Below the pieces are notes generated by a model. That model saw only the letters and a program-made list of their open reading frames with translations, did not search any database and had not been told where the DNA came from. Source: an uncultured Sphingomonadales bacterium (GTDB lineage: Bacteria; Pseudomonadota; Alphaproteobacteria; Sphingomonadales; Sphingomonadaceae). Taken from it: a stretch of 12,563 bases of DNA. The position numbers were made by a program, and so were the translations under genes. Of the stretch, positions 1 through 6,512 are shown piece after piece. Positions within the stretch are counted from its first letter, which is position 1. Every line of letters starts with the position of its first letter. The DNA lies in assembly GCA_903828025.1 (NCBI GenBank), contig CAIKKO010000016.1, forward strand, positions 1 through 12,563, given 5' to 3'.

Positions 1-199
1 GGCAAAGGTGCGATCAGGGGGCGCCTGCAGGCGCAGGTCAAGCCGCCTCCGCCGGCCGCGCGTGAACCGGCGCCGGTTGCGCCACCGCCGGCGGCCGCCC
101 GGCAAAATCGGCCGGCGCCGCCACCGAAAGCCGTGCGACCATCGGTTGCCAATGCGCGCCCCGCGCTGCACTCCTTCCGCCGGGAAGGAGCGGTGCGGG
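1..199 (+). other. Unassigned leader; possible end of an upstream gene
   Basis: No gene is assigned here. Frame 1 is open from the window edge and reads as a Pro/Ala-rich stretch (roughly KPPPPAAREPAPVAPPPAAA), like a linker or secreted tail. However, it stays open to about 741, across the whole sigma-factor gene, which is implausible for a real upstream gene. Frame 3 ends in TGA at 63-65 and could be the last 20 codons of an upstream CDS. The sigma frame is also open upstream, but it reads as an arginine-rich string unlike the family. The right end holds the hairpin at 171-190. No clear promoter was seen. Confidence 0.3.
171..190 (+). promoter_or_regulatory. Hairpin covering the sigma-factor Shine-Dalgarno
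   Basis: CTCCTTCC (171-178), loop GCCG, then GGAAGGAG (183-190): a perfect 8-bp inverted repeat with a 4-nt loop. The 3' arm is also the best Shine-Dalgarno sequence for the GTG at 200, with 9 nt between AGGAG and GTG. If it folds in the mRNA, the ribosome site is fully paired. No T-run follows, so it is not an intrinsic terminator. The repeat and the SD are seen directly; translational control is inferred. Confidence 0.6.
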
Positions 200-751
200 G
201 TGAGCGAGGCAGCGAAGCCGGAACAGGAGAGCAAGCCGACCACAGCGGCGGCGCGCGATGCCCTGCTCGCTTCGGTCTACGACGAGCTGCGGCAGGCGGC
301 GGCGCGGCTGCTGCGGCGCGATGCGCCTTACCTCACCTTGCAGCCGACCGAGCTGGTCAACGAAGCGGCGCTGCGGCTGATGAAGCTAGGGCGCATGACC
401 TTTGCCGATCGGCAGCACTTCTTCGCCACGGGCGCACGGGTGCTGCGTCAGGCAATGATCGACGCGATCCGCAGCCGCCGCGCGCGCAAGCGGCAAGCCC
501 CGGAGCTTTCCCTCTCGAGCGGAGAGGGCGAGCCGCCGTTCGATGTCGAAGCGCTCGATGCCGCGCTGGTCAAGCTGGAAGCCGCCTCCCCCGAGCTGGC
601 GCGGCTGGTCGAGCTGCGCTTCTTCGCCGGGCTCAGCGTGCCCGATATCGCCGCGCTCTGGCAGGAATCGGAAAGCACGGTGAAGCGCCGGTGGAAAGCG
701 GCGCGGCTGTGGCTCGCGGCCGAGCTGCAAGATCCGCATGACCACGCGTGA
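200..751 (+). CDS. ECF-type RNA polymerase sigma factor, kinase-linked type
   Basis: A 183-aa sigma-70 family protein of the ECF type (TIGR02999-like, Sig-70_X6). It should bind core RNA polymerase and direct it to a small regulon. Region 2 is about residues 23-95 (DELRQAAARLLRR, then LQPTELVNEAALRL). Region 4 is about 125-175, with a helix-turn-helix in LSVPDIAALWQESESTVKRRW. I chose GTG 200 because AGGAG at 186-190 precedes it and the domain starts soon after; longer in-frame starts add only an Arg-rich stretch. Where classical ECF factors have a DAED-like acidic motif in region 2.2, this one reads QPTE with Thr50 in the centre. In related kinase-coupled sigma factors (EcfK of Xanthomonas, EcfP of Vibrio) a threonine in this area is phosphorylated by the neighbouring kinase. 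No anti-sigma gene follows; a Ser/Thr kinase gene overlaps the 3' end. Confidence 0.88.
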   Translation: MSEAAKPEQESKPTTAAARDALLASVYDELRQAAARLLRRDAPYLTLQPTELVNEAALRLMKLGRMTFADRQHFFATGARVLRQAMIDAIRSRRARKRQAPELSLSSGEGEPPFDVEALDAALVKLEAASPELARLVELRFFAGLSVPDIAALWQESESTVKRRWKAARLWLAAELQDPHDHA

Positions 752-3092
752 CACCCGCGCGCTGGAGATCGTCGAGGCCGCGCTGGCGCTGGCCGACCCG
801 CAAGCGCGCACCGCCTTCGTAGCTGCGGCATGCGGCGCGGATGCGGCGCTGCGCGCGCGGGTCGAGCAATTGCTCGCGCTCGATGGCGGGGATGCGCCGT
901 TCCTCCAGACCGAAACCTTCGCGCGCGCGTTTGGCCTGACCGACGTGATCGCCGAGCGGATCGGGCCCTACCGCGTGACCGGCGAAATCGCGCGCGGCGG
1001 CATGGGGCAAGTGCTCAAGGCCGAGCGCGACGACGGGCGGTTCCAGCAGACCGTGGCGATCAAGCTGATCCGCGCCGATATTGCCAGCGAGGGCGGGCTT
1101 GCGCGCTTTGCCGAAGAGCGCCGCATGCTGGCACGGCTGCGGCACCCGGGGATCGTGCGGATTCTCGATGGCGGGGAGTACGAGGAGCGGCCGTGGCTGG
1201 CGATGGACTTCATCGACGGCCTGCCGGTGACCGAGGCCTTGGACAAAGCCGGAGCCAATCGAGCCGCGCGGCTCGATGCCTTTGAACAGATCGGTGAGGC
1301 GGTGGCGCATGCGCACCGCAATCTGGTGATCCACGCAGACCTCAAGCCCAGCAATATCCTGATGCGCGCCGATGGTTCGGTGCATCTGCTCGATTTCGGC
1401 ATTGCGCGGGTGATCGGGGATTTGGCCAGCGAGGCGGGGGCGGCCCCCTCGCCGCTCACGCGCGGTTATGCCGCGCCCGAGCGCACTGGCGGGGCTCCGC
1501 CGACCGTGGCGAGCGATGTGTTCAGCCTCGGCATGCTGCTGGTGCAGGTGCTGACCGAGCGGCTGCCCGATGGCACATGGCCCACGGTGCCCGGTTCGCT
1601 GCTGCCGACGGGGTGGCTAAAGGGCGATCTGCAGGCGATTGCGACCTCGGCGCTCGCAGTCAATCCCGCGGACCGCTATCCCGATGTGGCCGCGCTGCTG
1701 TCGGATCTGCGCCGCCACCGCGCCAGCCTGCCGGTCCGGGCGCGCAAAGATGCGCCGTGGGGCTATGTCGCGAGCCGGTTCGCCTGGCGGCATCGGCGCG
1801 GGCTGGTGCTGGTGGGCGCAGCGTTCGGGCTGCTTGCCGCGACGGCCACGCTGACCACGCTGTCCTATTGGCGCGCGGACACAGCGCGGCGCGAGGCGGA
1901 GGCGCGCTTTGCCGATGCGCGCGGCGCGGCCAACACGATGCTCCACACCACTTTGCCCCGGCTGGAAAGCATGCCCGGCACGCTGCCCTTGCGCGCCGAG
2001 ACGGCGGCAGCGGCGCAGGCCTATCTCGACCGGCTGGCGGCGAGCGCGCAAAGTTCGGACGCGGTGCGGATCGAGGCGGCGGGGGGCCTGCTCCTGCTGG
2101 CGCAGCATCTGGCGGGGGCGGGGCGGCCCAATCTCGGCCAGCCGGACCGGGCGGATGCGGACCTGAAGCGCGCCGATGCGCTGCTCGCGCCGCTGCCATC
2201 GGTCCCGGCGCGGCAGCTGCGTGCGCGGGTGCTGCTTGAGCGCGTGCGGCTGGCCGCGTTCATGCAGGCCGATATCGGGGCGGCAGAGGCTTTGGCGAAG
2301 CAGGCCGATGCGCTGATCGCCGCGCTCCCGCCCGATCGCATGCTGGCGCGCACCCGCGCGGCGGTGCTCGCGGATCTGCGCGGCTGGCAGGGCCGCTTTG
2401 CCGAGGAAGCGCAGCTTGCCGATGCGGCGCTCGCGCTGATCCCGGCGGGCATGAATTGGAACGACAGCCTCGACCGCAACCGCCTGCTCGCGAGCAAGGC
2501 CGAAGCGCTCTATTTTCAGGACAAGCCCGCCGAAGCGCTGTCGCTGTACCGCGCGGCGCTGGAGGCGGTGCAGGCGCTGCGGCGGGCCTATCCGGCGCAC
2601 CCTTATCTGCCCGGTGCGGAAAGCGTCGCGGCGTGGACTCTGGGCACAACCCTCCCCGATCTGAAGCGCCCGCGCGCGGCGCTGGAGGTGCTGGCAGAGT
2701 CCGAAGCCGCCGCGCGTGAGGCGGTGCGGATCGACCCCGCCGACCGCGAGGGCCGCCGCCGCTTGCGCGTGGTGCGCAATGCTATGGCGCAGGCGCTGGG
2801 GCTGGCGGGCGAGACCGCCAAGGCACTGGCGCTGATGGCCGAGATTCGCAGTGGAGATGAGGCGCTGCTTAAGGCCGAGCCCAGCCCGCTCCACTCGCGC
2901 GACGTGGTGTTCGATTATACGTTGGTGGGCGAGACGCTCGATGCGGCAGGCCGCAAGGCGGAGGCCTGCGCGGCGGACCGCGATGCCCTCAGCCGCTATG
3001 ACGCGCTGGCGGCGCGCGGTCTGCTGACGGCGCTGGACGGGGTGAGCAACATCAAGCTGGCCAAGGCGCGGGCCGCCAAAAACTGTTCGTGA
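738..3092 (+). CDS. Membrane Ser/Thr protein kinase with TPR-like C-terminus
   Basis: A 784-aa Hanks-type kinase. An N-terminal helical segment (1-70) is followed by the kinase domain (about 76-330): glycine loop GEIARGGMGQV (82-92), VAIK with Lys109, catalytic loop HADLKPSN with Asp201, DFG at 219-221, APE at 246-248, SDVFSLG with Asp260, and Arg313 in ADRYPD. One membrane helix lies at about 355-377 after a basic stretch (RHRRG). The remaining ~400 residues are Ala/Leu-rich helical hairpins resembling TPRs and should be periplasmic if the kinase is cytoplasmic. The catalytic aspartate is preceded by Ala, not Arg, so this is a non-RD kinase. The gene overlaps the sigma gene by 14 nt and has no clear SD, so translational coupling is likely. 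The simplest reading is that it senses an envelope signal and phosphorylates the sigma factor. The kinase assignment is secure; substrate and signal are inferred. Confidence 0.9.
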   Translation: MTTRDTRALEIVEAALALADPQARTAFVAAACGADAALRARVEQLLALDGGDAPFLQTETFARAFGLTDVIAERIGPYRVTGEIARGGMGQVLKAERDDGRFQQTVAIKLIRADIASEGGLARFAEERRMLARLRHPGIVRILDGGEYEERPWLAMDFIDGLPVTEALDKAGANRAARLDAFEQIGEAVAHAHRNLVIHADLKPSNILMRADGSVHLLDFGIARVIGDLASEAGAAPSPLTRGYAAPERTGGAPPTVASDVFSLGMLLVQVLTERLPDGTWPTVPGSLLPTGWLKGDLQAIATSALAVNPADRYPDVAALLSDLRRHRASLPVRARKDAPWGYVASRFAWRHRRGLVLVGAAFGLLAATATLTTLSYWRADTARREAEARFADARGAANTMLHTTLPRLESMPGTLPLRAETAAAAQAYLDRLAASAQSSDAVRIEAAGGLLLLAQHLAGAGRPNLGQPDRADADLKRADALLAPLPSVPARQLRARVLLERVRLAAFMQADIGAAEALAKQADALIAALPPDRMLARTRAAVLADLRGWQGRFAEEAQLADAALALIPAGMNWNDSLDRNRLLASKAEALYFQDKPAEALSLYRAALEAVQALRRAYPAHPYLPGAESVAAWTLGTTLPDLKRPRAALEVLAESEAAAREAVRIDPADREGRRRLRVVRNAMAQALGLAGETAKALALMAEIRSGDEALLKAEPSPLHSRDVVFDYTLVGETLDAAGRKAEACAADRDALSRYDALAARGLLTALDGVSNIKLAKARAAKNCS

Positions 3093-3099
3093 AGACCGC

Positions 3100-3174
3100 T
3101 GGCTGGGGCGGGAGGATTCGAACCTCCGAATGCCGGTACCAAAAACCGGTGCCTTACCACTTGGCGACGCCCCA
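3100..3174 (-). tRNA. tRNA-Gln (anticodon UUG)
   Basis: Read on the minus strand, this folds into a full cloverleaf. The acceptor TGGGGCG (from 3174) pairs with CGCCCCA, the D-arm is GCCAAGTGGTAAGGC, and the anticodon stem CCGGT/ACCGG encloses loop TTTTGGT with anticodon TTG. The T-arm is GGAGG-TTCGAAT-CCTCC. Discriminator G is at 3103 and CCA is encoded at 3102-3100. The opening U1-A72 pair and overall sequence match bacterial glutamine tRNAs. It lies tail to tail with the kinase gene, 7 nt from its stop. Confidence 0.96.
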
Positions 3175-3187
3175 GCGGGAAGGCGCG

Positions 3188-3215
3188 CTTATAGCGGCGC
3201 GTTTCTGAATGAAAA
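3188..3215 (-). promoter_or_regulatory. Probable tRNA-Gln promoter
   Basis: On the minus strand, a -35-like TTTTCA (3215-3210) and a -10 TATAAG (3193-3188) are separated by 16 nt. Transcription would start about 7 nt before the mature tRNA 5' end at 3174. The -35 box reuses the T-tract of the yghU terminator. The boxes are visible; activity is inferred. Confidence 0.5.
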
Positions 3216-3219
3216 GGGG

Positions 3220-3246
3220 CGGATGGGGCAGGAATTGCCCCATCCG
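3220..3246 (-). terminator. Intrinsic terminator of yghU
   Basis: A perfect 11-bp stem (CGGATGGGGCA with TGCCCCATCCG, 5-nt loop) begins 8 nt past the yghU stop. On the minus strand it is followed by CCCCTTTTC. The T-run is only four bases, so termination may be partial, with read-through into the tRNA. Confidence 0.65.
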
Positions 3247-3254
3247 TCTGCTTG

Positions 3255-4100
3255 TCAGAGGACGCCTTCCGCCAGCGCGTCAAAATCGGCGGCGCTGTGG
3301 CGTTCGAGGATGCCCTTGTTGGTGTTGACCAGACGGCCGCGCCTCACGCCAGGGCGCGCGTCGATTTCGGCAACCCAGCGGCCGACGGCTTCATATTCGT
3401 GCATCGAAAGGAACGTCGCTGCATCGCCATAAGCCTCGCCGCGATAGATGTTGCCGAGCCAGGGATAGGCCGAGATATCGGCGATCGAATAGTCGTCCCC
3501 GGCAAGGAAGCGGGTCTTTTTCAGCTGGTTGTTGGCGACATCGAACAGGCGCTTGGTTTCCATCGCATAGCGGTCGATCGCATATTCGATCTTGAACGGG
3601 GCGTAGTGGTAGAAGTGGCCGAAGCCGCCGCCCATGAACGGCGCGGAGCCGACCTGCCAGAACAGCCACGACAGCACTTCGGCGCGTGCGGGGCCGGACG
3701 CGGGGAGGAAGTGGCCGAACTTTTCCGCCAGATGCACCAGCATCGCACCCGATTCGAACAGGCGGAACGGTTCCGGCCCGCTGCGATCGACCATCGCGGG
3801 GATCTTCGAGTTGGGGTTCACATCGACAAAGCCGCTGCCGAACTGGTCGCCTTCGAAGATCTTGATCAGCCAGGCATCGTATTCCGCGCCGGTAATGCCA
3901 AGCTCGAGCAGCTCTTCCAGCAGGATCGTCACCTTCTGGCCATTGGGCGTGCCGAGCGAATAGAGCTGGAAGGGATGCTCGCCCACGGGCAGCTCGGCCT
4001 CGCGCTGTGCGCCGGCGGTGGGGCGGTTGACGCCGGCGAAGGCGCCGCCATTGGACTTGTCCCAGGTCCAGACCTTGGGGGGCACGTAGTCTTCAGCCAT
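3255..4100 (-). CDS. yghU: Glutathione transferase family disulfide reductase YghU
   Basis: A 281-aa cytosolic GST of the Nu class, close to E. coli YghU (288 aa) throughout. YghU acts as a glutathione-dependent disulfide-bond reductase with some peroxidase activity. The N-terminal MAEDYVPPKVWTWDKSNGGAFAGVNRP is the family hallmark. The thioredoxin-fold half includes LYSLGTPNGQKVTILLEEL (about 46-64), NPNSKIPAMVD (cis-Pro) and the glutathione-binding FESGAMLVHLAEKFG. The helical half includes GGGFGHFYHYAPFKIEYAIDRYAMETKRL and ends in the conserved RGRLVNTNKG and the ERHSAADF tail. AGGAG at 4112-4108 lies 7 nt before the ATG and fixes the start. The gene has its own terminator and is divergent from glmU. 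Confidence 0.94.
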   Translation of the reverse strand: MAEDYVPPKVWTWDKSNGGAFAGVNRPTAGAQREAELPVGEHPFQLYSLGTPNGQKVTILLEELLELGITGAEYDAWLIKIFEGDQFGSGFVDVNPNSKIPAMVDRSGPEPFRLFESGAMLVHLAEKFGHFLPASGPARAEVLSWLFWQVGSAPFMGGGFGHFYHYAPFKIEYAIDRYAMETKRLFDVANNQLKKTRFLAGDDYSIADISAYPWLGNIYRGEAYGDAATFLSMHEYEAVGRWVAEIDARPGVRRGRLVNTNKGILERHSAADFDALAEGVL

Positions 4101-4288
4101 CGGTGATCTCCTGTGCGGGCGGCATCTTTGATCCAGCCCTCGGTTGCCTCAAGAGTGGGGTGCGCGCGCGGGAATGGCAAGATGGCGCAGACCGGCGCAC
4201 GAGACTTTCGCAAGGAAACGCAAGTGAGGCACCGATCCGGCGCGACCCATTCTGGAAACTGCAAGGAAATGCTGGCAAGGACCGAACC
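4101..4288. promoter_or_regulatory. Divergent yghU/glmU intergenic region
   Basis: This 188-nt gap must carry promoters for both directions. For yghU, TTGAGG (4152-4147 on the minus strand), a 17-nt spacer and AAAGAT (4129-4124) form a weak candidate promoter. For glmU, I see only the ribosome site AAGGA at 4277-4281, 7 nt before its ATG. The glmU frame is open leftward to 4103, but that extension does not resemble GlmU. Confidence 0.35.
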
Positions 4289-5665
4289 ATGACTGACACA
4301 GCCGCCCCGCCCGCCCAGCCGCTCGCCCTCATCGTCCTTGCCGCCGGCAAGGGCACCCGCATGAAAAGCGATACGCACAAAGTGCTCCATCCCATCGCGG
4401 GGCGGCCCATGCTGATGCATCTGCTCGCCAGCGCCGATGCGCTGGAACCGGCGCGCAAGGTGGTCGTGGTGGGCAGCGGGCGCGAACAGCTGGCGGCGGC
4501 GCTGAACGGCAGTGCCGAGCTGGCAGTGCAAGACCCGCAGCTCGGCACCGGCCATGCGGTGCAGCAGGCGGAAACCGCGCTGACGGGCTTTTCGGGCGAT
4601 GTGCTGATCCTGTACGGCGATGTGCCGTTCGTGCGCACCGAAACCATGCGCGCGATGCTGGAACGGTTGCACGGGGCGGACAATCCTGCGGTGGTCGTGC
4701 TGGCGTTCGAGCCGGAGGACGCGCTGCAATATGGCCGGGTGATCGCGGCGGACGGCGTCGTCAGCAAGATGGTCGAGCACAAGGACGCCAGCGCGGCGGA
4801 GCGCGCCTGCCGCTTGTGCAACTCGGGCCTGATGGCGGTGCGCGGGGAGGAGCTGTTTGCGCTGCTCGCCCGCGTTGGCAACGCCAATGCGCAAGGCGAG
4901 TATTACCTCACCGATATCGTCAATATCGCCAATACCGACGGCCGCGTCTGCGCGGTGGTCGTCACCGATGATCCGGACGAAGTGGCCGGCATCAACAGCC
5001 GCGCCGAACTCGCCGAAGCCGAAGGCCGCTGGCAGGCGAAGCGCCGCCTTCAGGCCATGGCCAACGGGGCCAGCCTCGTCGCGCCCGAGACGGTGTGGTT
5101 CGCGTGGGATACCCGGCTGGGCCGCGACGTGACGGTGGAGCAGAACGTGGTGTTCGGCCCCGGCGTCACCGTGGCGGACAATGTGGTGATCCACGCCTTC
5201 TGCCACATCGAGGGCGCGCGGCTGGAAAGCGGGGCGTCGGTCGGGCCGTTTGCGCGGCTGCGGCCGGGCGCGGTGCTGGAGAAGAAGGCGCGCGTCGGCA
5301 ATTTCGTCGAAGTGAAGAACGCGGTGCTCCACGCCGGGGCCAAGGCCAATCACCTGACCTACCTCGGCGATGCCGACGTGGGCGCGGGCGCGAACATCGG
5401 CGCGGGCACGATCACCTGCAACTATGACGGCTACTTCAAGTATCGCACCGTGATCGGCGAGCGCGCTTTCATCGGCTCGAACTCCGCCCTCATCGCGCCT
5501 GTAAAGATCGGCGCGGACGCCATCGTCGCGGCGGGCAGCGCGGTCAGCCGCGATGTGGCCGATGGCGAACTGCGCCTCGTGCGCGGGGAACAGCTGGTCA
5601 AACCCGGCTGGGCCGACCGCTTCCACGATGCGATGAAGCGCAAGAAGGCGGAACGGAAGGGGTAA
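4289..5665 (+). CDS. glmU: Bifunctional GlmU uridyltransferase/acetyltransferase
   Basis: 458 aa, full length for the family. It acetylates glucosamine-1-P with acetyl-CoA and then joins GlcNAc-1-P to UTP, giving UDP-GlcNAc for peptidoglycan and lipid A. The N-terminal half (about 11-235) has the nucleotidyltransferase signature LAAGKGTRM (Lys21, Arg24), QLGTGHAV (85-91), YGDVP with the metal-binding Asp111, and EYYLTDIV (204-211). The C-terminal half is a left-handed beta helix of hexapeptide repeats. It carries NFVEVKNA, KANHLTYLGDADVG with the probable catalytic base His355 (E. coli His363), GAGTITCNYDG (371-381) and AFIGSN. The tail is Lys-rich. The start ATG 4289 is set by family length and AAGGA upstream. 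glmS follows about 1.2 kb downstream, separated by accessory genes. Confidence 0.97.
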   Translation: MTDTAAPPAQPLALIVLAAGKGTRMKSDTHKVLHPIAGRPMLMHLLASADALEPARKVVVVGSGREQLAAALNGSAELAVQDPQLGTGHAVQQAETALTGFSGDVLILYGDVPFVRTETMRAMLERLHGADNPAVVVLAFEPEDALQYGRVIAADGVVSKMVEHKDASAAERACRLCNSGLMAVRGEELFALLARVGNANAQGEYYLTDIVNIANTDGRVCAVVVTDDPDEVAGINSRAELAEAEGRWQAKRRLQAMANGASLVAPETVWFAWDTRLGRDVTVEQNVVFGPGVTVADNVVIHAFCHIEGARLESGASVGPFARLRPGAVLEKKARVGNFVEVKNAVLHAGAKANHLTYLGDADVGAGANIGAGTITCNYDGYFKYRTVIGERAFIGSNSALIAPVKIGADAIVAAGSAVSRDVADGELRLVRGEQLVKPGWADRFHDAMKRKKAERKG

Positions 5666-5681
5666 GCACCTCAGATAGGGA

Positions 5682-6170
5682 TTGGGGAAATGGAGTCTGC
5701 AATCAAATCGGCTCGGCAATGGAAAATTTGTTGAACAGATGGACCGCTTAGCAATACAATATGATACCATTCGATCGGCCATGCGGCCAGGAGAAGCACG
5801 AACGCAAGAGATGACCCGGATTCTGGTTCAAATGCGGGCACTAAGTCAGTCAGTTTCTGACCTGATCGGAGTTTATAAATCTTCGCCTTCGCCGGGTGCT
5901 CGATTGGCTGCGATTGCGATGATGCAGATGCAGCCTAATATTGCCGACATAGATTGGTTGAAAGAGCGCTTCTCTTAGGAAATGCCCTTCGTATTTTACC
6001 ATGCGGCGCTTGCCCTACAAAATGTCGTTAATTCGTCGCCGACCGGCGCAGGTCCAAATGCCATTCGTGCTGCTGCCGACGGGCTTGACTCACTGAGCAA
6101 GTTTAATGGGAAGCCAGATAGCAATACCGTTGCTGTGCTGACGACCATCATCCACAGTGTGGAGTCTTGA
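5682..6170 (+). pseudogene. Amber-interrupted ORF, possible effector-adaptor remnant
   Basis: Two ORFs in one frame, 5682-5978 (TTG start, or ATG 5739) and 5982-6170, are separated only by the TAG at 5976-5978. Read through, they make one helical protein of about 160 aa: EQMDRLAIQYDTIRSAM, MRALSQSVSDL, SPSPGARLAAIAMMQMQPNIADIDWLKERFS, stop, EMPFVFYHAALALQNVV, KPDSNTVAVLT. From memory this order resembles small alpha-helical modules at the ends of caspase-, TIR- or NTPase-type bacterial effector proteins; I cannot confirm that here. The best ribosome site and ATG (5690, MESAIKSARQWKIC) is in another frame and stops at 5732-5734, just after AAAATTT (5723-5729), so there may also be a 5' frameshift. 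Codons are AT-richer than in the flanking glm genes, suggesting acquisition. Alternatives are two short real genes or stop-codon readthrough. Confidence 0.5.
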
Positions 6171-6194
6171 CATGATATCGCGATATGATATCAT
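6167..6194 (+). promoter_or_regulatory. Toxin-antitoxin promoter
   Basis: A perfect -35 TTGACA (6167-6172), a 16-nt spacer and -10 TATCAT (6189-6194). The expected start of transcription falls at about 6201-6204, on or just before the antitoxin ATG (6204), and no Shine-Dalgarno is present, so the mRNA may be leaderless. The -35 overlaps the stop codon of the broken upstream ORF (TGA 6168-6170). Confidence 0.65.
6172..6194. promoter_or_regulatory. Palindromic operator in the antitoxin promoter
   Basis: Inverted arms ATGATATC (6172-6179) and GATATCAT (6187-6194) flank a 7-nt centre. Within them are two perfect palindromes, ATATCGCGATAT (6175-6186) and ATGATATCAT (6185-6194). They fill the promoter spacer and the -10 box, the usual place for an RHH antitoxin to bind and repress its own operon. 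The repeats are seen directly; binding is inferred. Confidence 0.65.
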
Positions 6195-6203
6195 CCTATT
6201 GCC

Positions 6204-6512
6204 ATGACGCGTTTCCTTGTCGATGTTCCCGAAGAAGATGTTGCCCGGCTCGACGCGATGGCGCGGGCTGAGGGCAAGTCGCGCGCTGCAATACTGCGCG
6301 AGGCCGTGACCAACTACATCGCGCAAAGCAGCAAGGATTGGCTCGAAGCGGGCTTCGGTCTCTGGGCCAAGTATGGTTTCACCGAAGACGGTATGGACTA
6401 CCAGAACCGGCTGCGCGAGGAATGGGTGCGAGAATGGGATCCGGAATACGATCCTGCCAGGCACGGCCCCTTGCCGGATGAGAAACCAGATAGAAAAGAC
6501 GCCTCCGCGTGA
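6204..6512 (+). CDS. Ribbon-helix-helix (CopG-like) antitoxin
   Basis: A 102-aa antitoxin of a type II toxin-antitoxin pair. Residues 1-43 form a ribbon-helix-helix DNA-binding domain: beta strand TRFLVDVP, helix EEDVARLDAMARAEG, turn KSR, helix AAILREAVTNYIAQS. The rest (44-102) is Trp- and acid-rich (DWLEAGFGLWAKYGF, REEWVREWDPEYDP), a kind of tail that in such pairs wraps the toxin and blocks its active site. The ATG at 6204 has no SD and lies about 3 nt from the predicted transcription start. The 3' end overlaps the toxin by 4 nt (GTGA at 6509-6512), favouring coupled translation. Repression through the palindromes just upstream is likely. Confidence 0.85.
   Translation: MTRFLVDVPEEDVARLDAMARAEGKSRAAILREAVTNYIAQSSKDWLEAGFGLWAKYGFTEDGMDYQNRLREEWVREWDPEYDPARHGPLPDEKPDRKDASA

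Noticed and set aside
1617..2894. 425-codon minus-strand ORF inside the kinase gene
   Set aside because: Arg/Gln-rich product without recognisable domains, opposite an intact TPR-like region.
3252..4106. 284-codon plus-strand ORF opposite yghU
   Set aside because: YghU on the minus strand matches its family from end to end and has a proper SD and terminator.
4103..4288. N-terminal extension of GlmU
   Set aside because: The added 62 residues do not resemble GlmU, and ATG 4289 has an SD and gives normal family length.
3929..5782. 617-codon minus-strand ORF opposite glmU
   Set aside because: It is the mirror of glmU and the start of yghU, with His/Arg/Asp-rich low-complexity product and no family motifs; high-GC coding DNA often leaves such open antisense frames.
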